NCBI RefSeq assembly: GCF_020731355.1
Contig: NZ_JAJFZK010000001.1
Span: forward strand, 62,001-126,000
Direction of reading: 5' to 3'
Length of the DNA: 64,000 nt
Origin: Bacillus sp. REN16
GTDB lineage: Bacteria; Bacillota; Bacilli; Bacillales; Bacillaceae_L
Each line of letters opens with the position of its first letter. Positions within the stretch are counted from its first letter, which is position 1. The notes beneath the pieces are model-generated. The model did no database searches and was not told the origin of the DNA. It saw nothing but the letters and a program-made list of their open reading frames with translations. Below, piece by piece: positions 9,799 to 17,973 of the stretch. Both the position numbers and the translations under genes were made by a program.

Positions 9799-10266
9799 TT
9801 ACGCCAAAGCGTCTTTTTTACCAAAGGCTAGGATAATCTTTCTGATAAGTAACCCAATTACAATCCCTGGAATGACACAAATCATTGGGAAAAAGACTGG
9901 CCCAAAAGTGATTCCAAAAAAGATTGCTTTCGGTGAAACCATTAAACCGACTGTCACACAATAAGCACAGAAGGCAAATGGCAGAAAGGAATAGGGGGCT
10001 TTTCCACCACCAGCTTCTTTAAAAGCATCCCACATGGCAAAAAAGTAAAGACAGGGGTAAAACATGAGCCACCCATAATCAATTGATGTTAGAGCTTGCC
10101 CTGTTTCACCTAAGAAGCTTAGCATGATTGCCTCATTAAAGTTTGCACAGGTATTGACCAAGAACTCTAAGAATATAAAAGTAAGTCCTTTCACATATTG
10201 CTTATTTAATAATTGTCCGAACCCTGGTAATGCAATACTCCAAAAAATACGCTCTACTGCCTTCAC
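9799..10266 (-). CDS. Uncharacterised multipass membrane protein
   Basis: GTG start at 10266 with only a weak GTGGTGG upstream. The product of 155 residues has an N-terminal segment (WSIALPGFGQLLNKQYVKGL) that resembles the 'PGxGQ..n.q..kG' signature of small TM2/DUF5683-type membrane proteins, and four to five hydrophobic helices. No catalytic motif is seen. Function unknown; it is monocistronic. Confidence 0.65.
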   Translation of the reverse strand: MKAVERIFWSIALPGFGQLLNKQYVKGLTFIFLEFLVNTCANFNEAIMLSFLGETGQALTSIDYGWLMFYPCLYFFAMWDAFKEAGGGKAPYSFLPFAFCAYCVTVGLMVSPKAIFFGITFGPVFFPMICVIPGIVIGLLIRKIILAFGKKDALA

Positions 10267-10349
10267 ATTCGTTTTACCACCACTCTTATCGTTTCTATAA
10301 CCCTATTTTCTTATATTTCCCAGTTAATTATTCATTTATTTTTATGGAA

Positions 10350-10378
10350 TAAAGCACCTGAAGATCAGGTGCCTCATT
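10350..10378 (-). terminator. Terminator of the holin-like gene
   Basis: GCACCTGA / TCAGGTGC with a 3-nt loop; on the minus strand the stem is followed by TTTATT. Confidence 0.7.
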
Positions 10379-10385
10379 TTGAAAG

Positions 10386-10997
10386 CTACATATGCTCATT
10401 AGGGGGTGCTGGCATCCCGTGGATACTGGTTCTGTCAAAGGATGTGTTGCTTGGTGTTTGCTTTCGTGATGGTGTTTCTGTATATTGATCTACTTGTACA
10501 TTAATTCCTGGTTGAATCTGAGTAGGTTCGACTTCCTGCGAAAAGGGGGGACCGTTATGATTTAAATTATTTTGCATACCATTAGTGTAGTCTTGATACT
10601 TATTGTGTTCAGAGTTTGTTGTGTTTAAGTTGTTTTGTTGAATATTTTGATCAGGTTGTGATTGGTTTTGTTGTGGAGGATATTCTTGGAATTGCTGTAC
10701 TTTACCTGGATTTTGATTTTGTGGTGGCATTTCTTGTTGACCATTAGATGATTCATCTTGATATTGTAGTTGTTCCGCCACCTGTGTTATCGCTTCAGCA
10801 GGAGAGTTCGGAATCTTATCGAAAAATCCTTTACCTTTGTCAGGGTTAGAAATAATCCCTAATGCGGCAAGAAGACCGATAATAGCCGTCACATATGTTT
10901 CCCATGTTGTTAAATCTATTTGCAAGCCTAAATCTTTAAACACCATATACAATATCGATGCAAGAGAGACCCATAATCCGTAATTTTTCCATTTCAT
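10386..10997 (-). CDS. Holin-like membrane protein with a Gln/Asn-rich tail
   Basis: The frame begins GTG-ATG; ATG 10997 is used, with AAGGAG 9 nt upstream. Residues 1-60 (WKNYGLWVSLASILYMVFKD, TWETYVTAIIGLLAALGIIS, NPDKGKGF) match the phi-LC3-type phage holin domain: two membrane helices with a short polar loop. Residues ~75-203 form a low-complexity, hydrophilic tail rich in Q, N and P that holins lack. No endolysin gene is nearby, so it is probably a domesticated envelope protein rather than a prophage remnant. The tail may be cytoplasmic or exposed outside; topology cannot be decided here. Confidence 0.7.
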   Translation of the reverse strand: MKWKNYGLWVSLASILYMVFKDLGLQIDLTTWETYVTAIIGLLAALGIISNPDKGKGFFDKIPNSPAEAITQVAEQLQYQDESSNGQQEMPPQNQNPGKVQQFQEYPPQQNQSQPDQNIQQNNLNTTNSEHNKYQDYTNGMQNNLNHNGPPFSQEVEPTQIQPGINVQVDQYTETPSRKQTPSNTSFDRTSIHGMPAPPNEHM

Positions 10998-11082
10998 CAC
11001 TGATAACTCCTTTTAGTAGTCTCTTTGTATCTTATTCGATTTTTTAATAAAACGTGAAAGATTAAGCATTAGGTTGTACAAA

Positions 11083-11107
11083 TAAAAAAAGCCCCTATGA
11101 ATGGGGC
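11083..11107 (-). terminator. Terminator overlapping the ecsC-family stop codon
   Basis: On the minus strand GCCCC-ATTCATA-GGGGC is followed by TTTTTTT. The first stem arm lies in the last codons and the TAG stop (11095-11097) lies in the loop and second arm. Confidence 0.8.
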
Positions 11108-11919
11108 GGCAAGGATGCTGTTGATTCATCCTGTAATCTTTCTAAAATCCTTCTTTTTCGGTATAACATATTTCCAACTTCAGTAAGATCCTGAATCATT
11201 GAACGATTTGAGATGGCTCCAAAAACAATGCCCGCGATTGGGATCATCTGTAGAAGCTTCTTCCAGCCAAATTGATCACGATATGTATACACAACTTCAC
11301 GCCATCCTTGTAGTTGGGACATCATTTCATTTGGGGAATTTCTGCCTTGATAAAAGCTGGAAAGTTCCTTTAGGATCGCCTGCTTTCCAACTACATCTGC
11401 GGATGAAAACTGCAAGCATTTAATGATAAAAATACGTTCATTTTTATCCTTGGGGTCAAAACCATGAATAATGGCTATTTCTTGAAGTGTTTTTAACGAT
11501 ATTCCAAGCAAAGCAGGAATATCAACTGCCAGTGTAAATATTCCACCGATTCCTGTAGTTGCACCTTGCAGCGTGGCCACCTTCGCCCATTTCTTAGCAT
11601 GCTCATGACTGGCATCAATCATTGATTGCAGCGGAATTTGTTCAATATCTGAGATACTGTCAATCTGTGTATTGCTTTTGCGTTCAACGAGACTTAAAAT
11701 CGCTTTTTCTTGGATGAGATATTTGCCGCCGGTTTGTATATAGCTGCCGATTTCATCAAGGAGTATGCCTATTTTTTCATGAATAAACTTTGGTGTCAGC
11801 TTATCTAAAATTTTAAAAGGGATTCGACCAATCCGTTCCCAAAACCATAATCCATTTTGACTTTTTTCCCAAGCCTCTATCTTCGCTAATTCACTTTCGA
11901 GTAGTTGTTTGGACTCCAT
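11095..11919 (-). CDS. EcsC family protein
   Basis: ATG 11919 is used because AGAGGAG lies 5 nt upstream; the in-frame GTG at 11925 lies inside that site. The 274-residue product matches the EcsC family: an amphipathic N-terminal part, a Gly/Ala-rich membrane-associated segment (ATLQGATTGIGGIFTLAVDI near 117-136) and a second hydrophobic patch (MIPIAGIVFGAISNRS near 230). EcsC of B. subtilis is encoded with the EcsAB ABC transporter, which is not present here. The molecular role is unknown. Confidence 0.8.
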   Translation of the reverse strand: MESKQLLESELAKIEAWEKSQNGLWFWERIGRIPFKILDKLTPKFIHEKIGILLDEIGSYIQTGGKYLIQEKAILSLVERKSNTQIDSISDIEQIPLQSMIDASHEHAKKWAKVATLQGATTGIGGIFTLAVDIPALLGISLKTLQEIAIIHGFDPKDKNERIFIIKCLQFSSADVVGKQAILKELSSFYQGRNSPNEMMSQLQGWREVVYTYRDQFGWKKLLQMIPIAGIVFGAISNRSMIQDLTEVGNMLYRKRRILERLQDESTASLPPHS

Positions 11920-12009
11920 AAGCACTCCTCTTTCTTTTTTAATCCGTTATGGGTAATACGATTGGATGTTAAAATAGTTTCAAATAATACAGGATCATCA
12001 TGAAAGTGG

Positions 12010-12015
12010 TATAAT
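12010..12015 (+). promoter_or_regulatory. -10 box of the crcB operon
   Basis: Perfect TATAAT preceded by GTGG, 30 nt before the first crcB start. The -35 region at 11987-11992 (ATACAG) is poor. I looked for a fluoride riboswitch here and did not find one. Confidence 0.5.
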
Positions 12016-12044
12016 ATTCTAACTATGATTAGGGCAGTGATTGG

Positions 12045-12428
12045 ATGAATATACTTTTTGTCATGATCGGAGGATTTCTTGGGGCTTGTTGTCGCTATTT
12101 AGTTGGCGAATTGGTGCCAGCACCCAATGGTTTTCCGATTGGAACCTTAACCGTAAATTTAATAGGTTGTTTCTGTTTAGGATGGTTATTATCCTTTATC
12201 GCTAATCAAAAAAATAGGTATCCCAAAATATCTTTGTTATTCGGCACAGGTTTTATTGGGTCGTTTACGACATTTTCTACTTTTTCAGTTGAAGTAGTTC
12301 ATTTAATGGAAAGAGGCAATGTTGGACTCGCCTTTGTATATGTCATATCGAGCCTATTTGCAGGAATCCTGCTTTCTTTCTTGGGTTATCAATTGGCTAA
12401 TTTGCGAAAATTGGGTGAGGCATCATGA
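12045..12428 (+). CDS. crcB1: Fluoride channel FluC/CrcB, first subunit
   Basis: 127 residues with four hydrophobic helices. The family signatures GGFLGACCRYLVGEL (residues ~6-20), TLTVNLIGCFCLGWL (~33-47) and GTGFIGSFTTFSTFSVE (~67-83) are present; the last carries the phenylalanines and Ser/Thr residues of the fluoride path. FluC proteins export fluoride through the cytoplasmic membrane as antiparallel dimers. The gene overlaps the next crcB by 4 nt (ATGA), indicating translational coupling and a probable heterodimer. Confidence 0.93.
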   Translation: MNILFVMIGGFLGACCRYLVGELVPAPNGFPIGTLTVNLIGCFCLGWLLSFIANQKNRYPKISLLFGTGFIGSFTTFSTFSVEVVHLMERGNVGLAFVYVISSLFAGILLSFLGYQLANLRKLGEAS

Positions 12429-12784
12429 TGTTATTAGCAGGAATTGGAGGAGCATTGGGAGCGACAAGCAGGTACCTTGTTGGAATATGGATTGGCAAGA
12501 GGACTGGAACTCAATTCCCATACCCCACCATGTTCATTAACATTGCAGGATCATTCTTGTTAGGAATCTTAGCGGGAATGAAACTAAATCACTCCATACC
12601 AGAGTGGTGTTGGTTGCTGGTAGGAGTAGGGTTTTGTGGGGCATTCACGACGTTTTCTACTTTTGGATATGAAGCCCTTCAATTACTTCTTTCGAAGAAA
12701 GGAAAACAGGCAATCCTTTATATAGTGGCTTCAACAATTTTCTGTACCATATCCGCTTATATTGGGATTATGATTAATACATAA
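12425..12784 (+). CDS. crcB2: Fluoride channel FluC/CrcB, second subunit
   Basis: 119 residues, starting in the ATGA overlap with the upstream paralogue. It carries GGALGATSRYLVGIW (~8-22), MFINIAGSFLLGILAG (~36-51) and GVGFCGAFTTFSTFGYE (~67-83), the same set of FluC signatures. The two genes are clearly diverged paralogues rather than a recent duplication, as expected for obligate heterodimeric or antiparallel pairs common in Bacilli. Confidence 0.93.
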   Translation: MMLLAGIGGALGATSRYLVGIWIGKRTGTQFPYPTMFINIAGSFLLGILAGMKLNHSIPEWCWLLVGVGFCGAFTTFSTFGYEALQLLLSKKGKQAILYIVASTIFCTISAYIGIMINT

Positions 12785-12812
12785 AAAAGCCAGGTGAATA
12801 TTACACCTGGCT
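12782..12812. terminator. Terminator shared by crcB2 and the FAD-protein gene
   Basis: AGCCAGGTG / CACCTGGCT with a 7-nt loop; the minus strand continues with TTTTTTAT, so it is strongest for the minus-strand gene. Confidence 0.8.
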
Positions 12813-12826
12813 CACATATGATTGAT

Positions 12827-13390
12827 TTATTTTTTTAGTACGTCATGGTCAACATAACGTTCGCCATTCATTTCACTGATTACATTAATTGCAACTTTCG
12901 CACCGTCGCCAGCAGTAATAATTGTGTGTACACTTACACCAGCACATGTACCAGCAGCCCAGATGCCCTCTACATTTGTTTTACCAGATGCATCAACATC
13001 AAGAACTGTTTTAATACGCGGCTCAGTGCCATCCTTAGTCGCAACTCCTGCTGTTGCTGCTACATCTGTTAAAGCTCCTGTTGCAAAAATAACGTATTTA
13101 CCTTCGTGCTCGCCATTTTCAGTTACAACCTTGAAACCATTTTCAGTTTTTTCTACTGAAGTAACCGCTTGTTGAACAACTTCCGCACCAAATTTTGCTG
13201 CTTGTTTTTGCCCAATCTCCACTAATTCCGGACCTTCAATTTCCATGACACCATAATGGTTTTCAACCCAAGCACGCTTCGTCATACCTTTATCACTATC
13301 TAAAAGTAAAGTTTTCTTTCCCGCTTTTGCAGTAAATAATGCAGCACTTGCCCCAGCAGGACCAGCTCCTACAATCACAACATCAAACAT
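12827..13390 (-). CDS. Minimal FAD-dependent oxidoreductase, thioredoxin-reductase-like
   Basis: ATG 13390 is chosen (AAGGAGTG 8 nt upstream) over an upstream in-frame ATG at 13429. The 187-residue product has the FAD Rossmann motif VVIVGAGPAGASAALFTAKAG at residues ~4-24, a central FATGAL motif, and a C-terminal GIWAAGTCAG..HTIITAGDGAKVAINV FAD-binding element. The NADPH-binding domain and the redox CxxC found in thioredoxin reductase are absent, so it is little more than the FAD domain. Electron donor and acceptor are unknown. Confidence 0.85.
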   Translation of the reverse strand: MFDVVIVGAGPAGASAALFTAKAGKKTLLLDSDKGMTKRAWVENHYGVMEIEGPELVEIGQKQAAKFGAEVVQQAVTSVEKTENGFKVVTENGEHEGKYVIFATGALTDVAATAGVATKDGTEPRIKTVLDVDASGKTNVEGIWAAGTCAGVSVHTIITAGDGAKVAINVISEMNGERYVDHDVLKK

Positions 13391-13506
13391 TCCTAAATCA
13401 CTCCTTATGTAAAAATAGTATGTATTCAATGATAATTATACCCATTTCTATCATGCCAATCTAATTTTTTGCTTTAAAAAAGGATAAAAAGGAAACCCTT
13501 TTTATT

Positions 13507-14721
13507 CTACATTGTCTCTGATGTTTCGTTATAGGTTTGTTTTGTTTGAACAACCGGTTTAGTGATCCGATCATGAAGAAAATAATAAAGTACGATTCCA
13601 AGTAACACATAAAAGCCACTAAAGAAATAAAAAGTACCTAGTCCAATTTTCGAACTAAGAAGGCCGACAACAGCCGATCCTAAGCCAATTCCAGTGTCAT
13701 AGATGGATAAAAATGTAGCTGTTGCTGTACCTCTTCTTCTTGGCGCAGCAGCTTGTACAGCAATCGTTTGGAAGCTAGGAAATAAAGTTCCCCAGCCTAA
13801 TCCGATTAAGGCAGCAGCTAGTAAAAACATAATCGCAGTTGACGCAATTCCAAGGAGAAGCATACCGATTGCAAACACCACAATCGATGGGTAGATGATT
13901 TTGTTGGCCCCGTATTCATCAAACCATCTTCCAGTGAAAGGTCTTGAAACGAGAAGTACAACTGCATATACAACAAAGAAGAAACTTGAAGCCTCTAATA
14001 GCCCAATTTCCTGAGCATATACAGAAACGAAAGATAAGAGGGATGAGTATACAATCCCTAATAGCCCACCTACAATAGAGATTTTAATAGCCGGAACCTC
14101 AAAGAGATCCGAAAAAGATAATTTTGTTTTTGCAACTTCTTGAGTTTCTTGTGCGCTTGCAGGTACTTTTACAAAATAACCTGTCAGTAATGCAAGGATG
14201 GCACAAATCGCTCCAAAGATAAACACACTGTTCATTCCTGATTGATTCATTAATGTTAATCCTAAAAACGGACCAATAACCATAGCCAGGTTGTTAGACA
14301 TGATAAAGTATCCCATACCTTCACCCTTGCGTGAATCTGGGATAATGTCTGCAACAATCCCACCAGCAGCGGTTGTAGCCATTCCGAATCCAATTCCGTG
14401 AAACAAACGTAAGAGTAAAACGGAATAAATGGAAGGTGTAAAGAAGTAAAAAAGTGATGAAATCATAAAAATAAGCAAGGAAAGAGAGAGGACTTTCTTT
14501 CTTCCAATCGTATTTAACCATTGTCCTGCAAATGGGCGGATGATGATTGCGGAGAATAAAAATACAGTAATCATAAGCCCTGCTTCTAATTCATTTCCAC
14601 CTAAATCATTTAATGTGTAAACCGGCAGTGTTACCAATAAAAAATAAAATGTTAAAAAAACGAAGAAATTACTCAAAGAAAGGTTGAGAAAATCTTTCGT
14701 CCAAAGCTTCTGTTGCCCCAT
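13507..14721 (-). CDS. Major facilitator superfamily transporter
   Basis: ATG 14721 is chosen (GGAGGAGACATA just upstream); the longer frame from 14760 overlaps marR-like sequence. The 404-residue product has 12 predicted helices and the MFS loop motif (GQWLNTIGRKKVL near residue 65, repeated as GRWFDEYGANKI in the second half). It is probably a drug or metabolite exporter. It lies 17 nt after a MarR-family gene on the same strand, forming a two-gene operon with a perfect palindromic operator upstream. Confidence 0.9.
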   Translation of the reverse strand: MGQQKLWTKDFLNLSLSNFFVFLTFYFLLVTLPVYTLNDLGGNELEAGLMITVFLFSAIIIRPFAGQWLNTIGRKKVLSLSLLIFMISSLFYFFTPSIYSVLLLRLFHGIGFGMATTAAGGIVADIIPDSRKGEGMGYFIMSNNLAMVIGPFLGLTLMNQSGMNSVFIFGAICAILALLTGYFVKVPASAQETQEVAKTKLSFSDLFEVPAIKISIVGGLLGIVYSSLLSFVSVYAQEIGLLEASSFFFVVYAVVLLVSRPFTGRWFDEYGANKIIYPSIVVFAIGMLLLGIASTAIMFLLAAALIGLGWGTLFPSFQTIAVQAAAPRRRGTATATFLSIYDTGIGLGSAVVGLLSSKIGLGTFYFFSGFYVLLGIVLYYFLHDRITKPVVQTKQTYNETSETM

Positions 14722-14738
14722 TATGTCTCCTCCTGTTG

Positions 14739-15155
14739 TTATTTGATCTGATGGAACCATTGATTTAAAAGTCCAGTAAGCTGCTCCTGTAATTCAATTG
14801 GAAAATTCTCTACTAGTCTTTGATTCATTTCGATTACAGCCTGTTCCCAATTCGGATATTCAGCTAATGCCATTTCCGTTAATTCAATATGTTTCATCCG
14901 CTTGTCAGTTCCTTGGACTTGTCTGACAAGCCCGAGCTTCACAAGCTTTTGAATGTTTCTTGTCATAGGTGGCGCTTCAACAGTTAAATAATCACATAGC
15001 TCAGATTGTGTTAAAGTCCCTTTTGTTTTTAAAACAAATAAAACGGACCATTGTGCGCTAAATAGTCCGAAGGGTTCCAATGTTTCGTTTATTTGTTTCG
15101 TAAGCTGACGTGACAACTGATGCACTGCGTGAAATAAGCTATGACCTGTTTGCAT
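14739..15155 (-). CDS. MarR family transcriptional regulator
   Basis: Start at ATG 15155 with GGGGTGA upstream; the product has 138 residues. A winged helix-turn-helix is visible (QWSVLFVLKTKG, TLTQSELCDYL, the recognition segment PPMTRNIQKLVKLGLV, and the wing VQGTDKRMKHIELT). It is expected to repress its own operon with the downstream MFS pump and to be released by a small-molecule ligand. The perfect palindrome at 15188-15205 is its likely operator. Confidence 0.9.
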   Translation of the reverse strand: MQTGHSLFHAVHQLSRQLTKQINETLEPFGLFSAQWSVLFVLKTKGTLTQSELCDYLTVEAPPMTRNIQKLVKLGLVRQVQGTDKRMKHIELTEMALAEYPNWEQAVIEMNQRLVENFPIELQEQLTGLLNQWFHQIK

Positions 15156-15187
15156 AAAATCACCCCAATGCACATATCTTCATAAAT

Positions 15188-15205
15188 TAGTTACCTAGGT
15201 AACTA
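15188..15205. promoter_or_regulatory. Perfect palindrome, probable MarR operator
   Basis: TAGTTACCTAGGTAACTA is an 18-bp perfect palindrome 33 nt upstream of the MarR start codon. Its size, AT-rich arms and position fit MarR-type operators. Confidence 0.8.
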
Positions 15206-15350
15206 TATAGCTATTTATATTAAAAAGCAAGGGGAAGATTAGGGGGGGAATATTCGACAGAAAATAAATTTTTCGACAATTTGGATTTAGGAAGGAATTT
15301 TAACAGACTGATAAGAATATAAAGAAAAGTCGGAATAAAATGGATATTAT

Positions 15351-15370
15351 ATGAATGAGTATTCATTCAT
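15351..15370. promoter_or_regulatory. TetR-type operator upstream of yhgE
   Basis: ATGAATGAGTATTCATTCAT is a 20-bp near-perfect dyad (mismatch only at the centre) placed just after TATTAT-like -10 sequence and 31 nt before the yhgE start. It has the TGAATGA-N4-TCATTCA form typical of TetR-family operators. No TetR gene lies in the window. Confidence 0.7.
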
Positions 15371-15401
15371 TGCGACTAAAAAAATAGAAGGAGGTTTCCG
15401 A

Positions 15402-17864
15402 ATGAATGCATTTTTATTACTAAAGGCAGACCTAGTTAAACTTACTAGGAAAAGGGGGGTACTACTGTCAGTCATAGCTGTGTTGCTCATACCAATTGTA
15501 TATGCAGCAATACTACTCTCTGCAACATGGTCACCGTATGACAATCTTTCGAATCTGCCAGTAGCTGTTGTAAACCTTGATAAAGGTGCGGTATCGGGCG
15601 ATGAGCCAATTAATGTTGGGGAAGATCTTGTTGCAAGTATGAAGGAATCTATGACATTAGGTTTCCAATTTGTCAGCAAAGAAAAAGCAGATTCGGGTCT
15701 TGAAAATCAAGATTTCTACATGGTTATTGAGATTCCTGAAGATTTTTCAGAGAAGATTACAACTGTATTGGATGAAAGTCCACAAATCCCGGAGCTGCGC
15801 TATATCCAAAATGAAGGACTCAACTTCATGGCATCCCAGGTAACAAATAGTGCAACTGAAAGAATTCGTGAGCAATTAGGAAATCAAATAACAGAAACCT
15901 ATGCGAAAAATTTATTTACACAACTAGGAGAAATTGCAACCGGTTTCAAATCAGCAGCAGATGGTTCTGAGCAAATCCATACTGGTTCAACAGAACTTCA
16001 CGAGGGTACCACTACAATGGTGGATTCCTTAGAGGAAAAAGCTCCAGATATTGATAAGCTTGCAGCTGGAGCTGAGGAACTTGAAGTTGGAACAGGAGAA
16101 TTACTGAACAATCTCACTGGAAAGAAAGGTGATATTGCAAAACTAGCCGCGGGTGCCAAAGCTGCTAATGATGGTACAGCTGAGATCCTTAGTAATTTAA
16201 AAGGAAAGTCAGCGGATATTGCAGCACTTGCTAAGGGGTCTGCGGATCTTGAGACTGGTGTTGAAGAACTTCTCATTAAAATAAAAGGTGGAGCACCTGG
16301 AATAACTCAACTATATGAAGGTGCAAAAAGGTTAGATGAATCAAGTCCATTATTAAAAGATGGGACAGATAGAATTTTAATAGGGCTACAAAACTTAAAT
16401 GGAAGTGTTGAAACTCTATTGTATCCAGGGAGCGTAAAACTTAGTGCTGGAGTAGGATTACTAAGTACAAGCACGACACAGTTATCGGGTTTATCATCAC
16501 AACTTGCTAATGGTTTAAGTGGATACGCTGCACATCCTGCATTAGCTAATGATCCAGTATTTCAGCAGCTGGTGTTGCTTAGCCAGGGTATAAGCGGTGG
16601 TATTACAGAGATGGTAAAGAAGGTCGATGGAGAATTAAAACCTGGGGTTGAAGCTCTTGCAAATGGAATTTATCATGAGTCGGATGACCCTTCTAATCCA
16701 AAAACCTTAAGAAACGGAGTAGCTGCTTTACTTGCAGGTCAAACAATCGTACATGATAAAGTAAATAAGGAATTAATTCCTGGCTTTAAACAACTATCTG
16801 GAGGAACTGAAGTTCTAAACAACTCTTGGCTAGAAATGCTCGAAAAAATCCCAGTAATGTATAATGGAGCTTCCCAAATTGCAACTGGAAACCAAACAGT
16901 TAACACGGGCTGGCAAACACTAACTGCTGGTGTAACTACACTTCAAGCCGGTACTTCACAAATCGCTGCAGGAAATGCCGACGTTAACAAGGGCTGGACA
17001 CAGCTATCTGCTGGAGCAGGTAAAATCCATAATGGTATGAAGCAAGTGAGTGACGGTACACAAACTGTCAAAACTGGCTGGGGCGATTTAACAAATGGTG
17101 CTACTCAAATCAATGATGGGGTAGGCAAAATTAAAGACGGTAGTGAAGAGCTGGCTTCGGGTCTTGGTGAGGGTGCTGAAAAAACAGGAGGTATCAATGC
17201 ATCAGATGCGAATATTGCAATGTTCTCCTCTCCTGTTAAAACAGTTGGTGAAAAAGTGAATAGCTATCAATATTATCGTGATTCAACAGCACCATATATT
17301 ATCTCTTTAGCATTATTTGTTGGTATGCTTATTATGTCATTTATTGTTGACTTTAAGAAGCCAGCAGAAGAACCAAGTTCCAAGTTAAGCTGGTTTGCTA
17401 GTAAGTATATGCAGCTATCTATTTATGCAATTGGACAGGCATTACTCGTATCAATTTTTGCATTACTATTCCTGCAATTACAGGTAGGAAATGCGTTTTC
17501 GTTTATCTTGTTTACGATTTTCGTGAGTATGACATTTATGACAATTATTTTCTTCCTTGTGGCAGTGGGTGGTAACCTTGGTCGATTTGCAGCATTAGCA
17601 TTTATTGTTCTGCAATTATCAATTACAGGCGCTAATCTACCGGTCGAAATGCTACCAGAAAACTTACGAAATCTAAGTCAATTCTTACCGTTAACGTATA
17701 CAAATGCTGGATTTAAGTCGATTATTTCACTTAATGATACCAGCTTTATGTGGGCAAACATTGGAATACTCTTTATTTACTTCGCTATTTTTGCTGTTCT
17801 CGCTTTAAGCGTATTCTTAGTAAGTGGGAAAAAGCAATCTGAAGACATGAACATTTCAGCATAA
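15402..17864 (+). CDS. yhgE: YhgE/Pip domain membrane protein
   Basis: ATG 15402 is chosen because GAAGGAGG lies 8 nt upstream; the longer frame from 15351 begins inside the operator. The 820-residue product has one N-terminal membrane helix (residues ~20-40), a very long extracellular region full of Gly/Leu heptad-like repeats (AAGAEELEVGTGEL, AAGAKAANDGTAEIL, AKGSADLETGVEEL), and a C-terminal ABC-2-like block of about five to six helices (~640-810). This is the YhgE/Pip architecture; Pip is a phage receptor in Lactococcus, and relatives belong to export-type systems. In B. subtilis the adjacent yhgD encodes a TetR regulator; that gene is missing here. Confidence 0.88.
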   Translation: MNAFLLLKADLVKLTRKRGVLLSVIAVLLIPIVYAAILLSATWSPYDNLSNLPVAVVNLDKGAVSGDEPINVGEDLVASMKESMTLGFQFVSKEKADSGLENQDFYMVIEIPEDFSEKITTVLDESPQIPELRYIQNEGLNFMASQVTNSATERIREQLGNQITETYAKNLFTQLGEIATGFKSAADGSEQIHTGSTELHEGTTTMVDSLEEKAPDIDKLAAGAEELEVGTGELLNNLTGKKGDIAKLAAGAKAANDGTAEILSNLKGKSADIAALAKGSADLETGVEELLIKIKGGAPGITQLYEGAKRLDESSPLLKDGTDRILIGLQNLNGSVETLLYPGSVKLSAGVGLLSTSTTQLSGLSSQLANGLSGYAAHPALANDPVFQQLVLLSQGISGGITEMVKKVDGELKPGVEALANGIYHESDDPSNPKTLRNGVAALLAGQTIVHDKVNKELIPGFKQLSGGTEVLNNSWLEMLEKIPVMYNGASQIATGNQTVNTGWQTLTAGVTTLQAGTSQIAAGNADVNKGWTQLSAGAGKIHNGMKQVSDGTQTVKTGWGDLTNGATQINDGVGKIKDGSEELASGLGEGAEKTGGINASDANIAMFSSPVKTVGEKVNSYQYYRDSTAPYIISLALFVGMLIMSFIVDFKKPAEEPSSKLSWFASKYMQLSIYAIGQALLVSIFALLFLQLQVGNAFSFILFTIFVSMTFMTIIFFLVAVGGNLGRFAALAFIVLQLSITGANLPVEMLPENLRNLSQFLPLTYTNAGFKSIISLNDTSFMWANIGILFIYFAIFAVLALSVFLVSGKKQSEDMNISA

Positions 17865-17870
17865 TATGTA

Positions 17871-17908
17871 AACCCGATTACCCTCAAAAAGGCGTAATCG
17901 GGTTTTTA
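17871..17908 (+). terminator. Terminator of yhgE
   Basis: AACCCGATTAC pairs with GTAATCGGGTT across a 12-nt loop, followed by TTTTTATA. Confidence 0.85.
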
Positions 17909-17973
17909 TAATAGGATAAAATCACTTGAAAATCAAATACTACAAACATCTACTAAACCTAGGGGGATTTTAC

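Noticed and set aside
10386-10997. Prophage remnant around the holin-like gene
   Set aside because: The flanking genes are ordinary chromosomal ones and no lysin, structural phage gene, integrase or attachment repeat is visible.
11926-12044. Fluoride riboswitch upstream of the crcB pair
   Set aside because: The region was read on the plus strand for the crcB motif core (GGCGATGG...CGCCATAAACGC, then CTGATGACTCCTGG-like end) and nothing similar is present; only a TATAAT box is supported.
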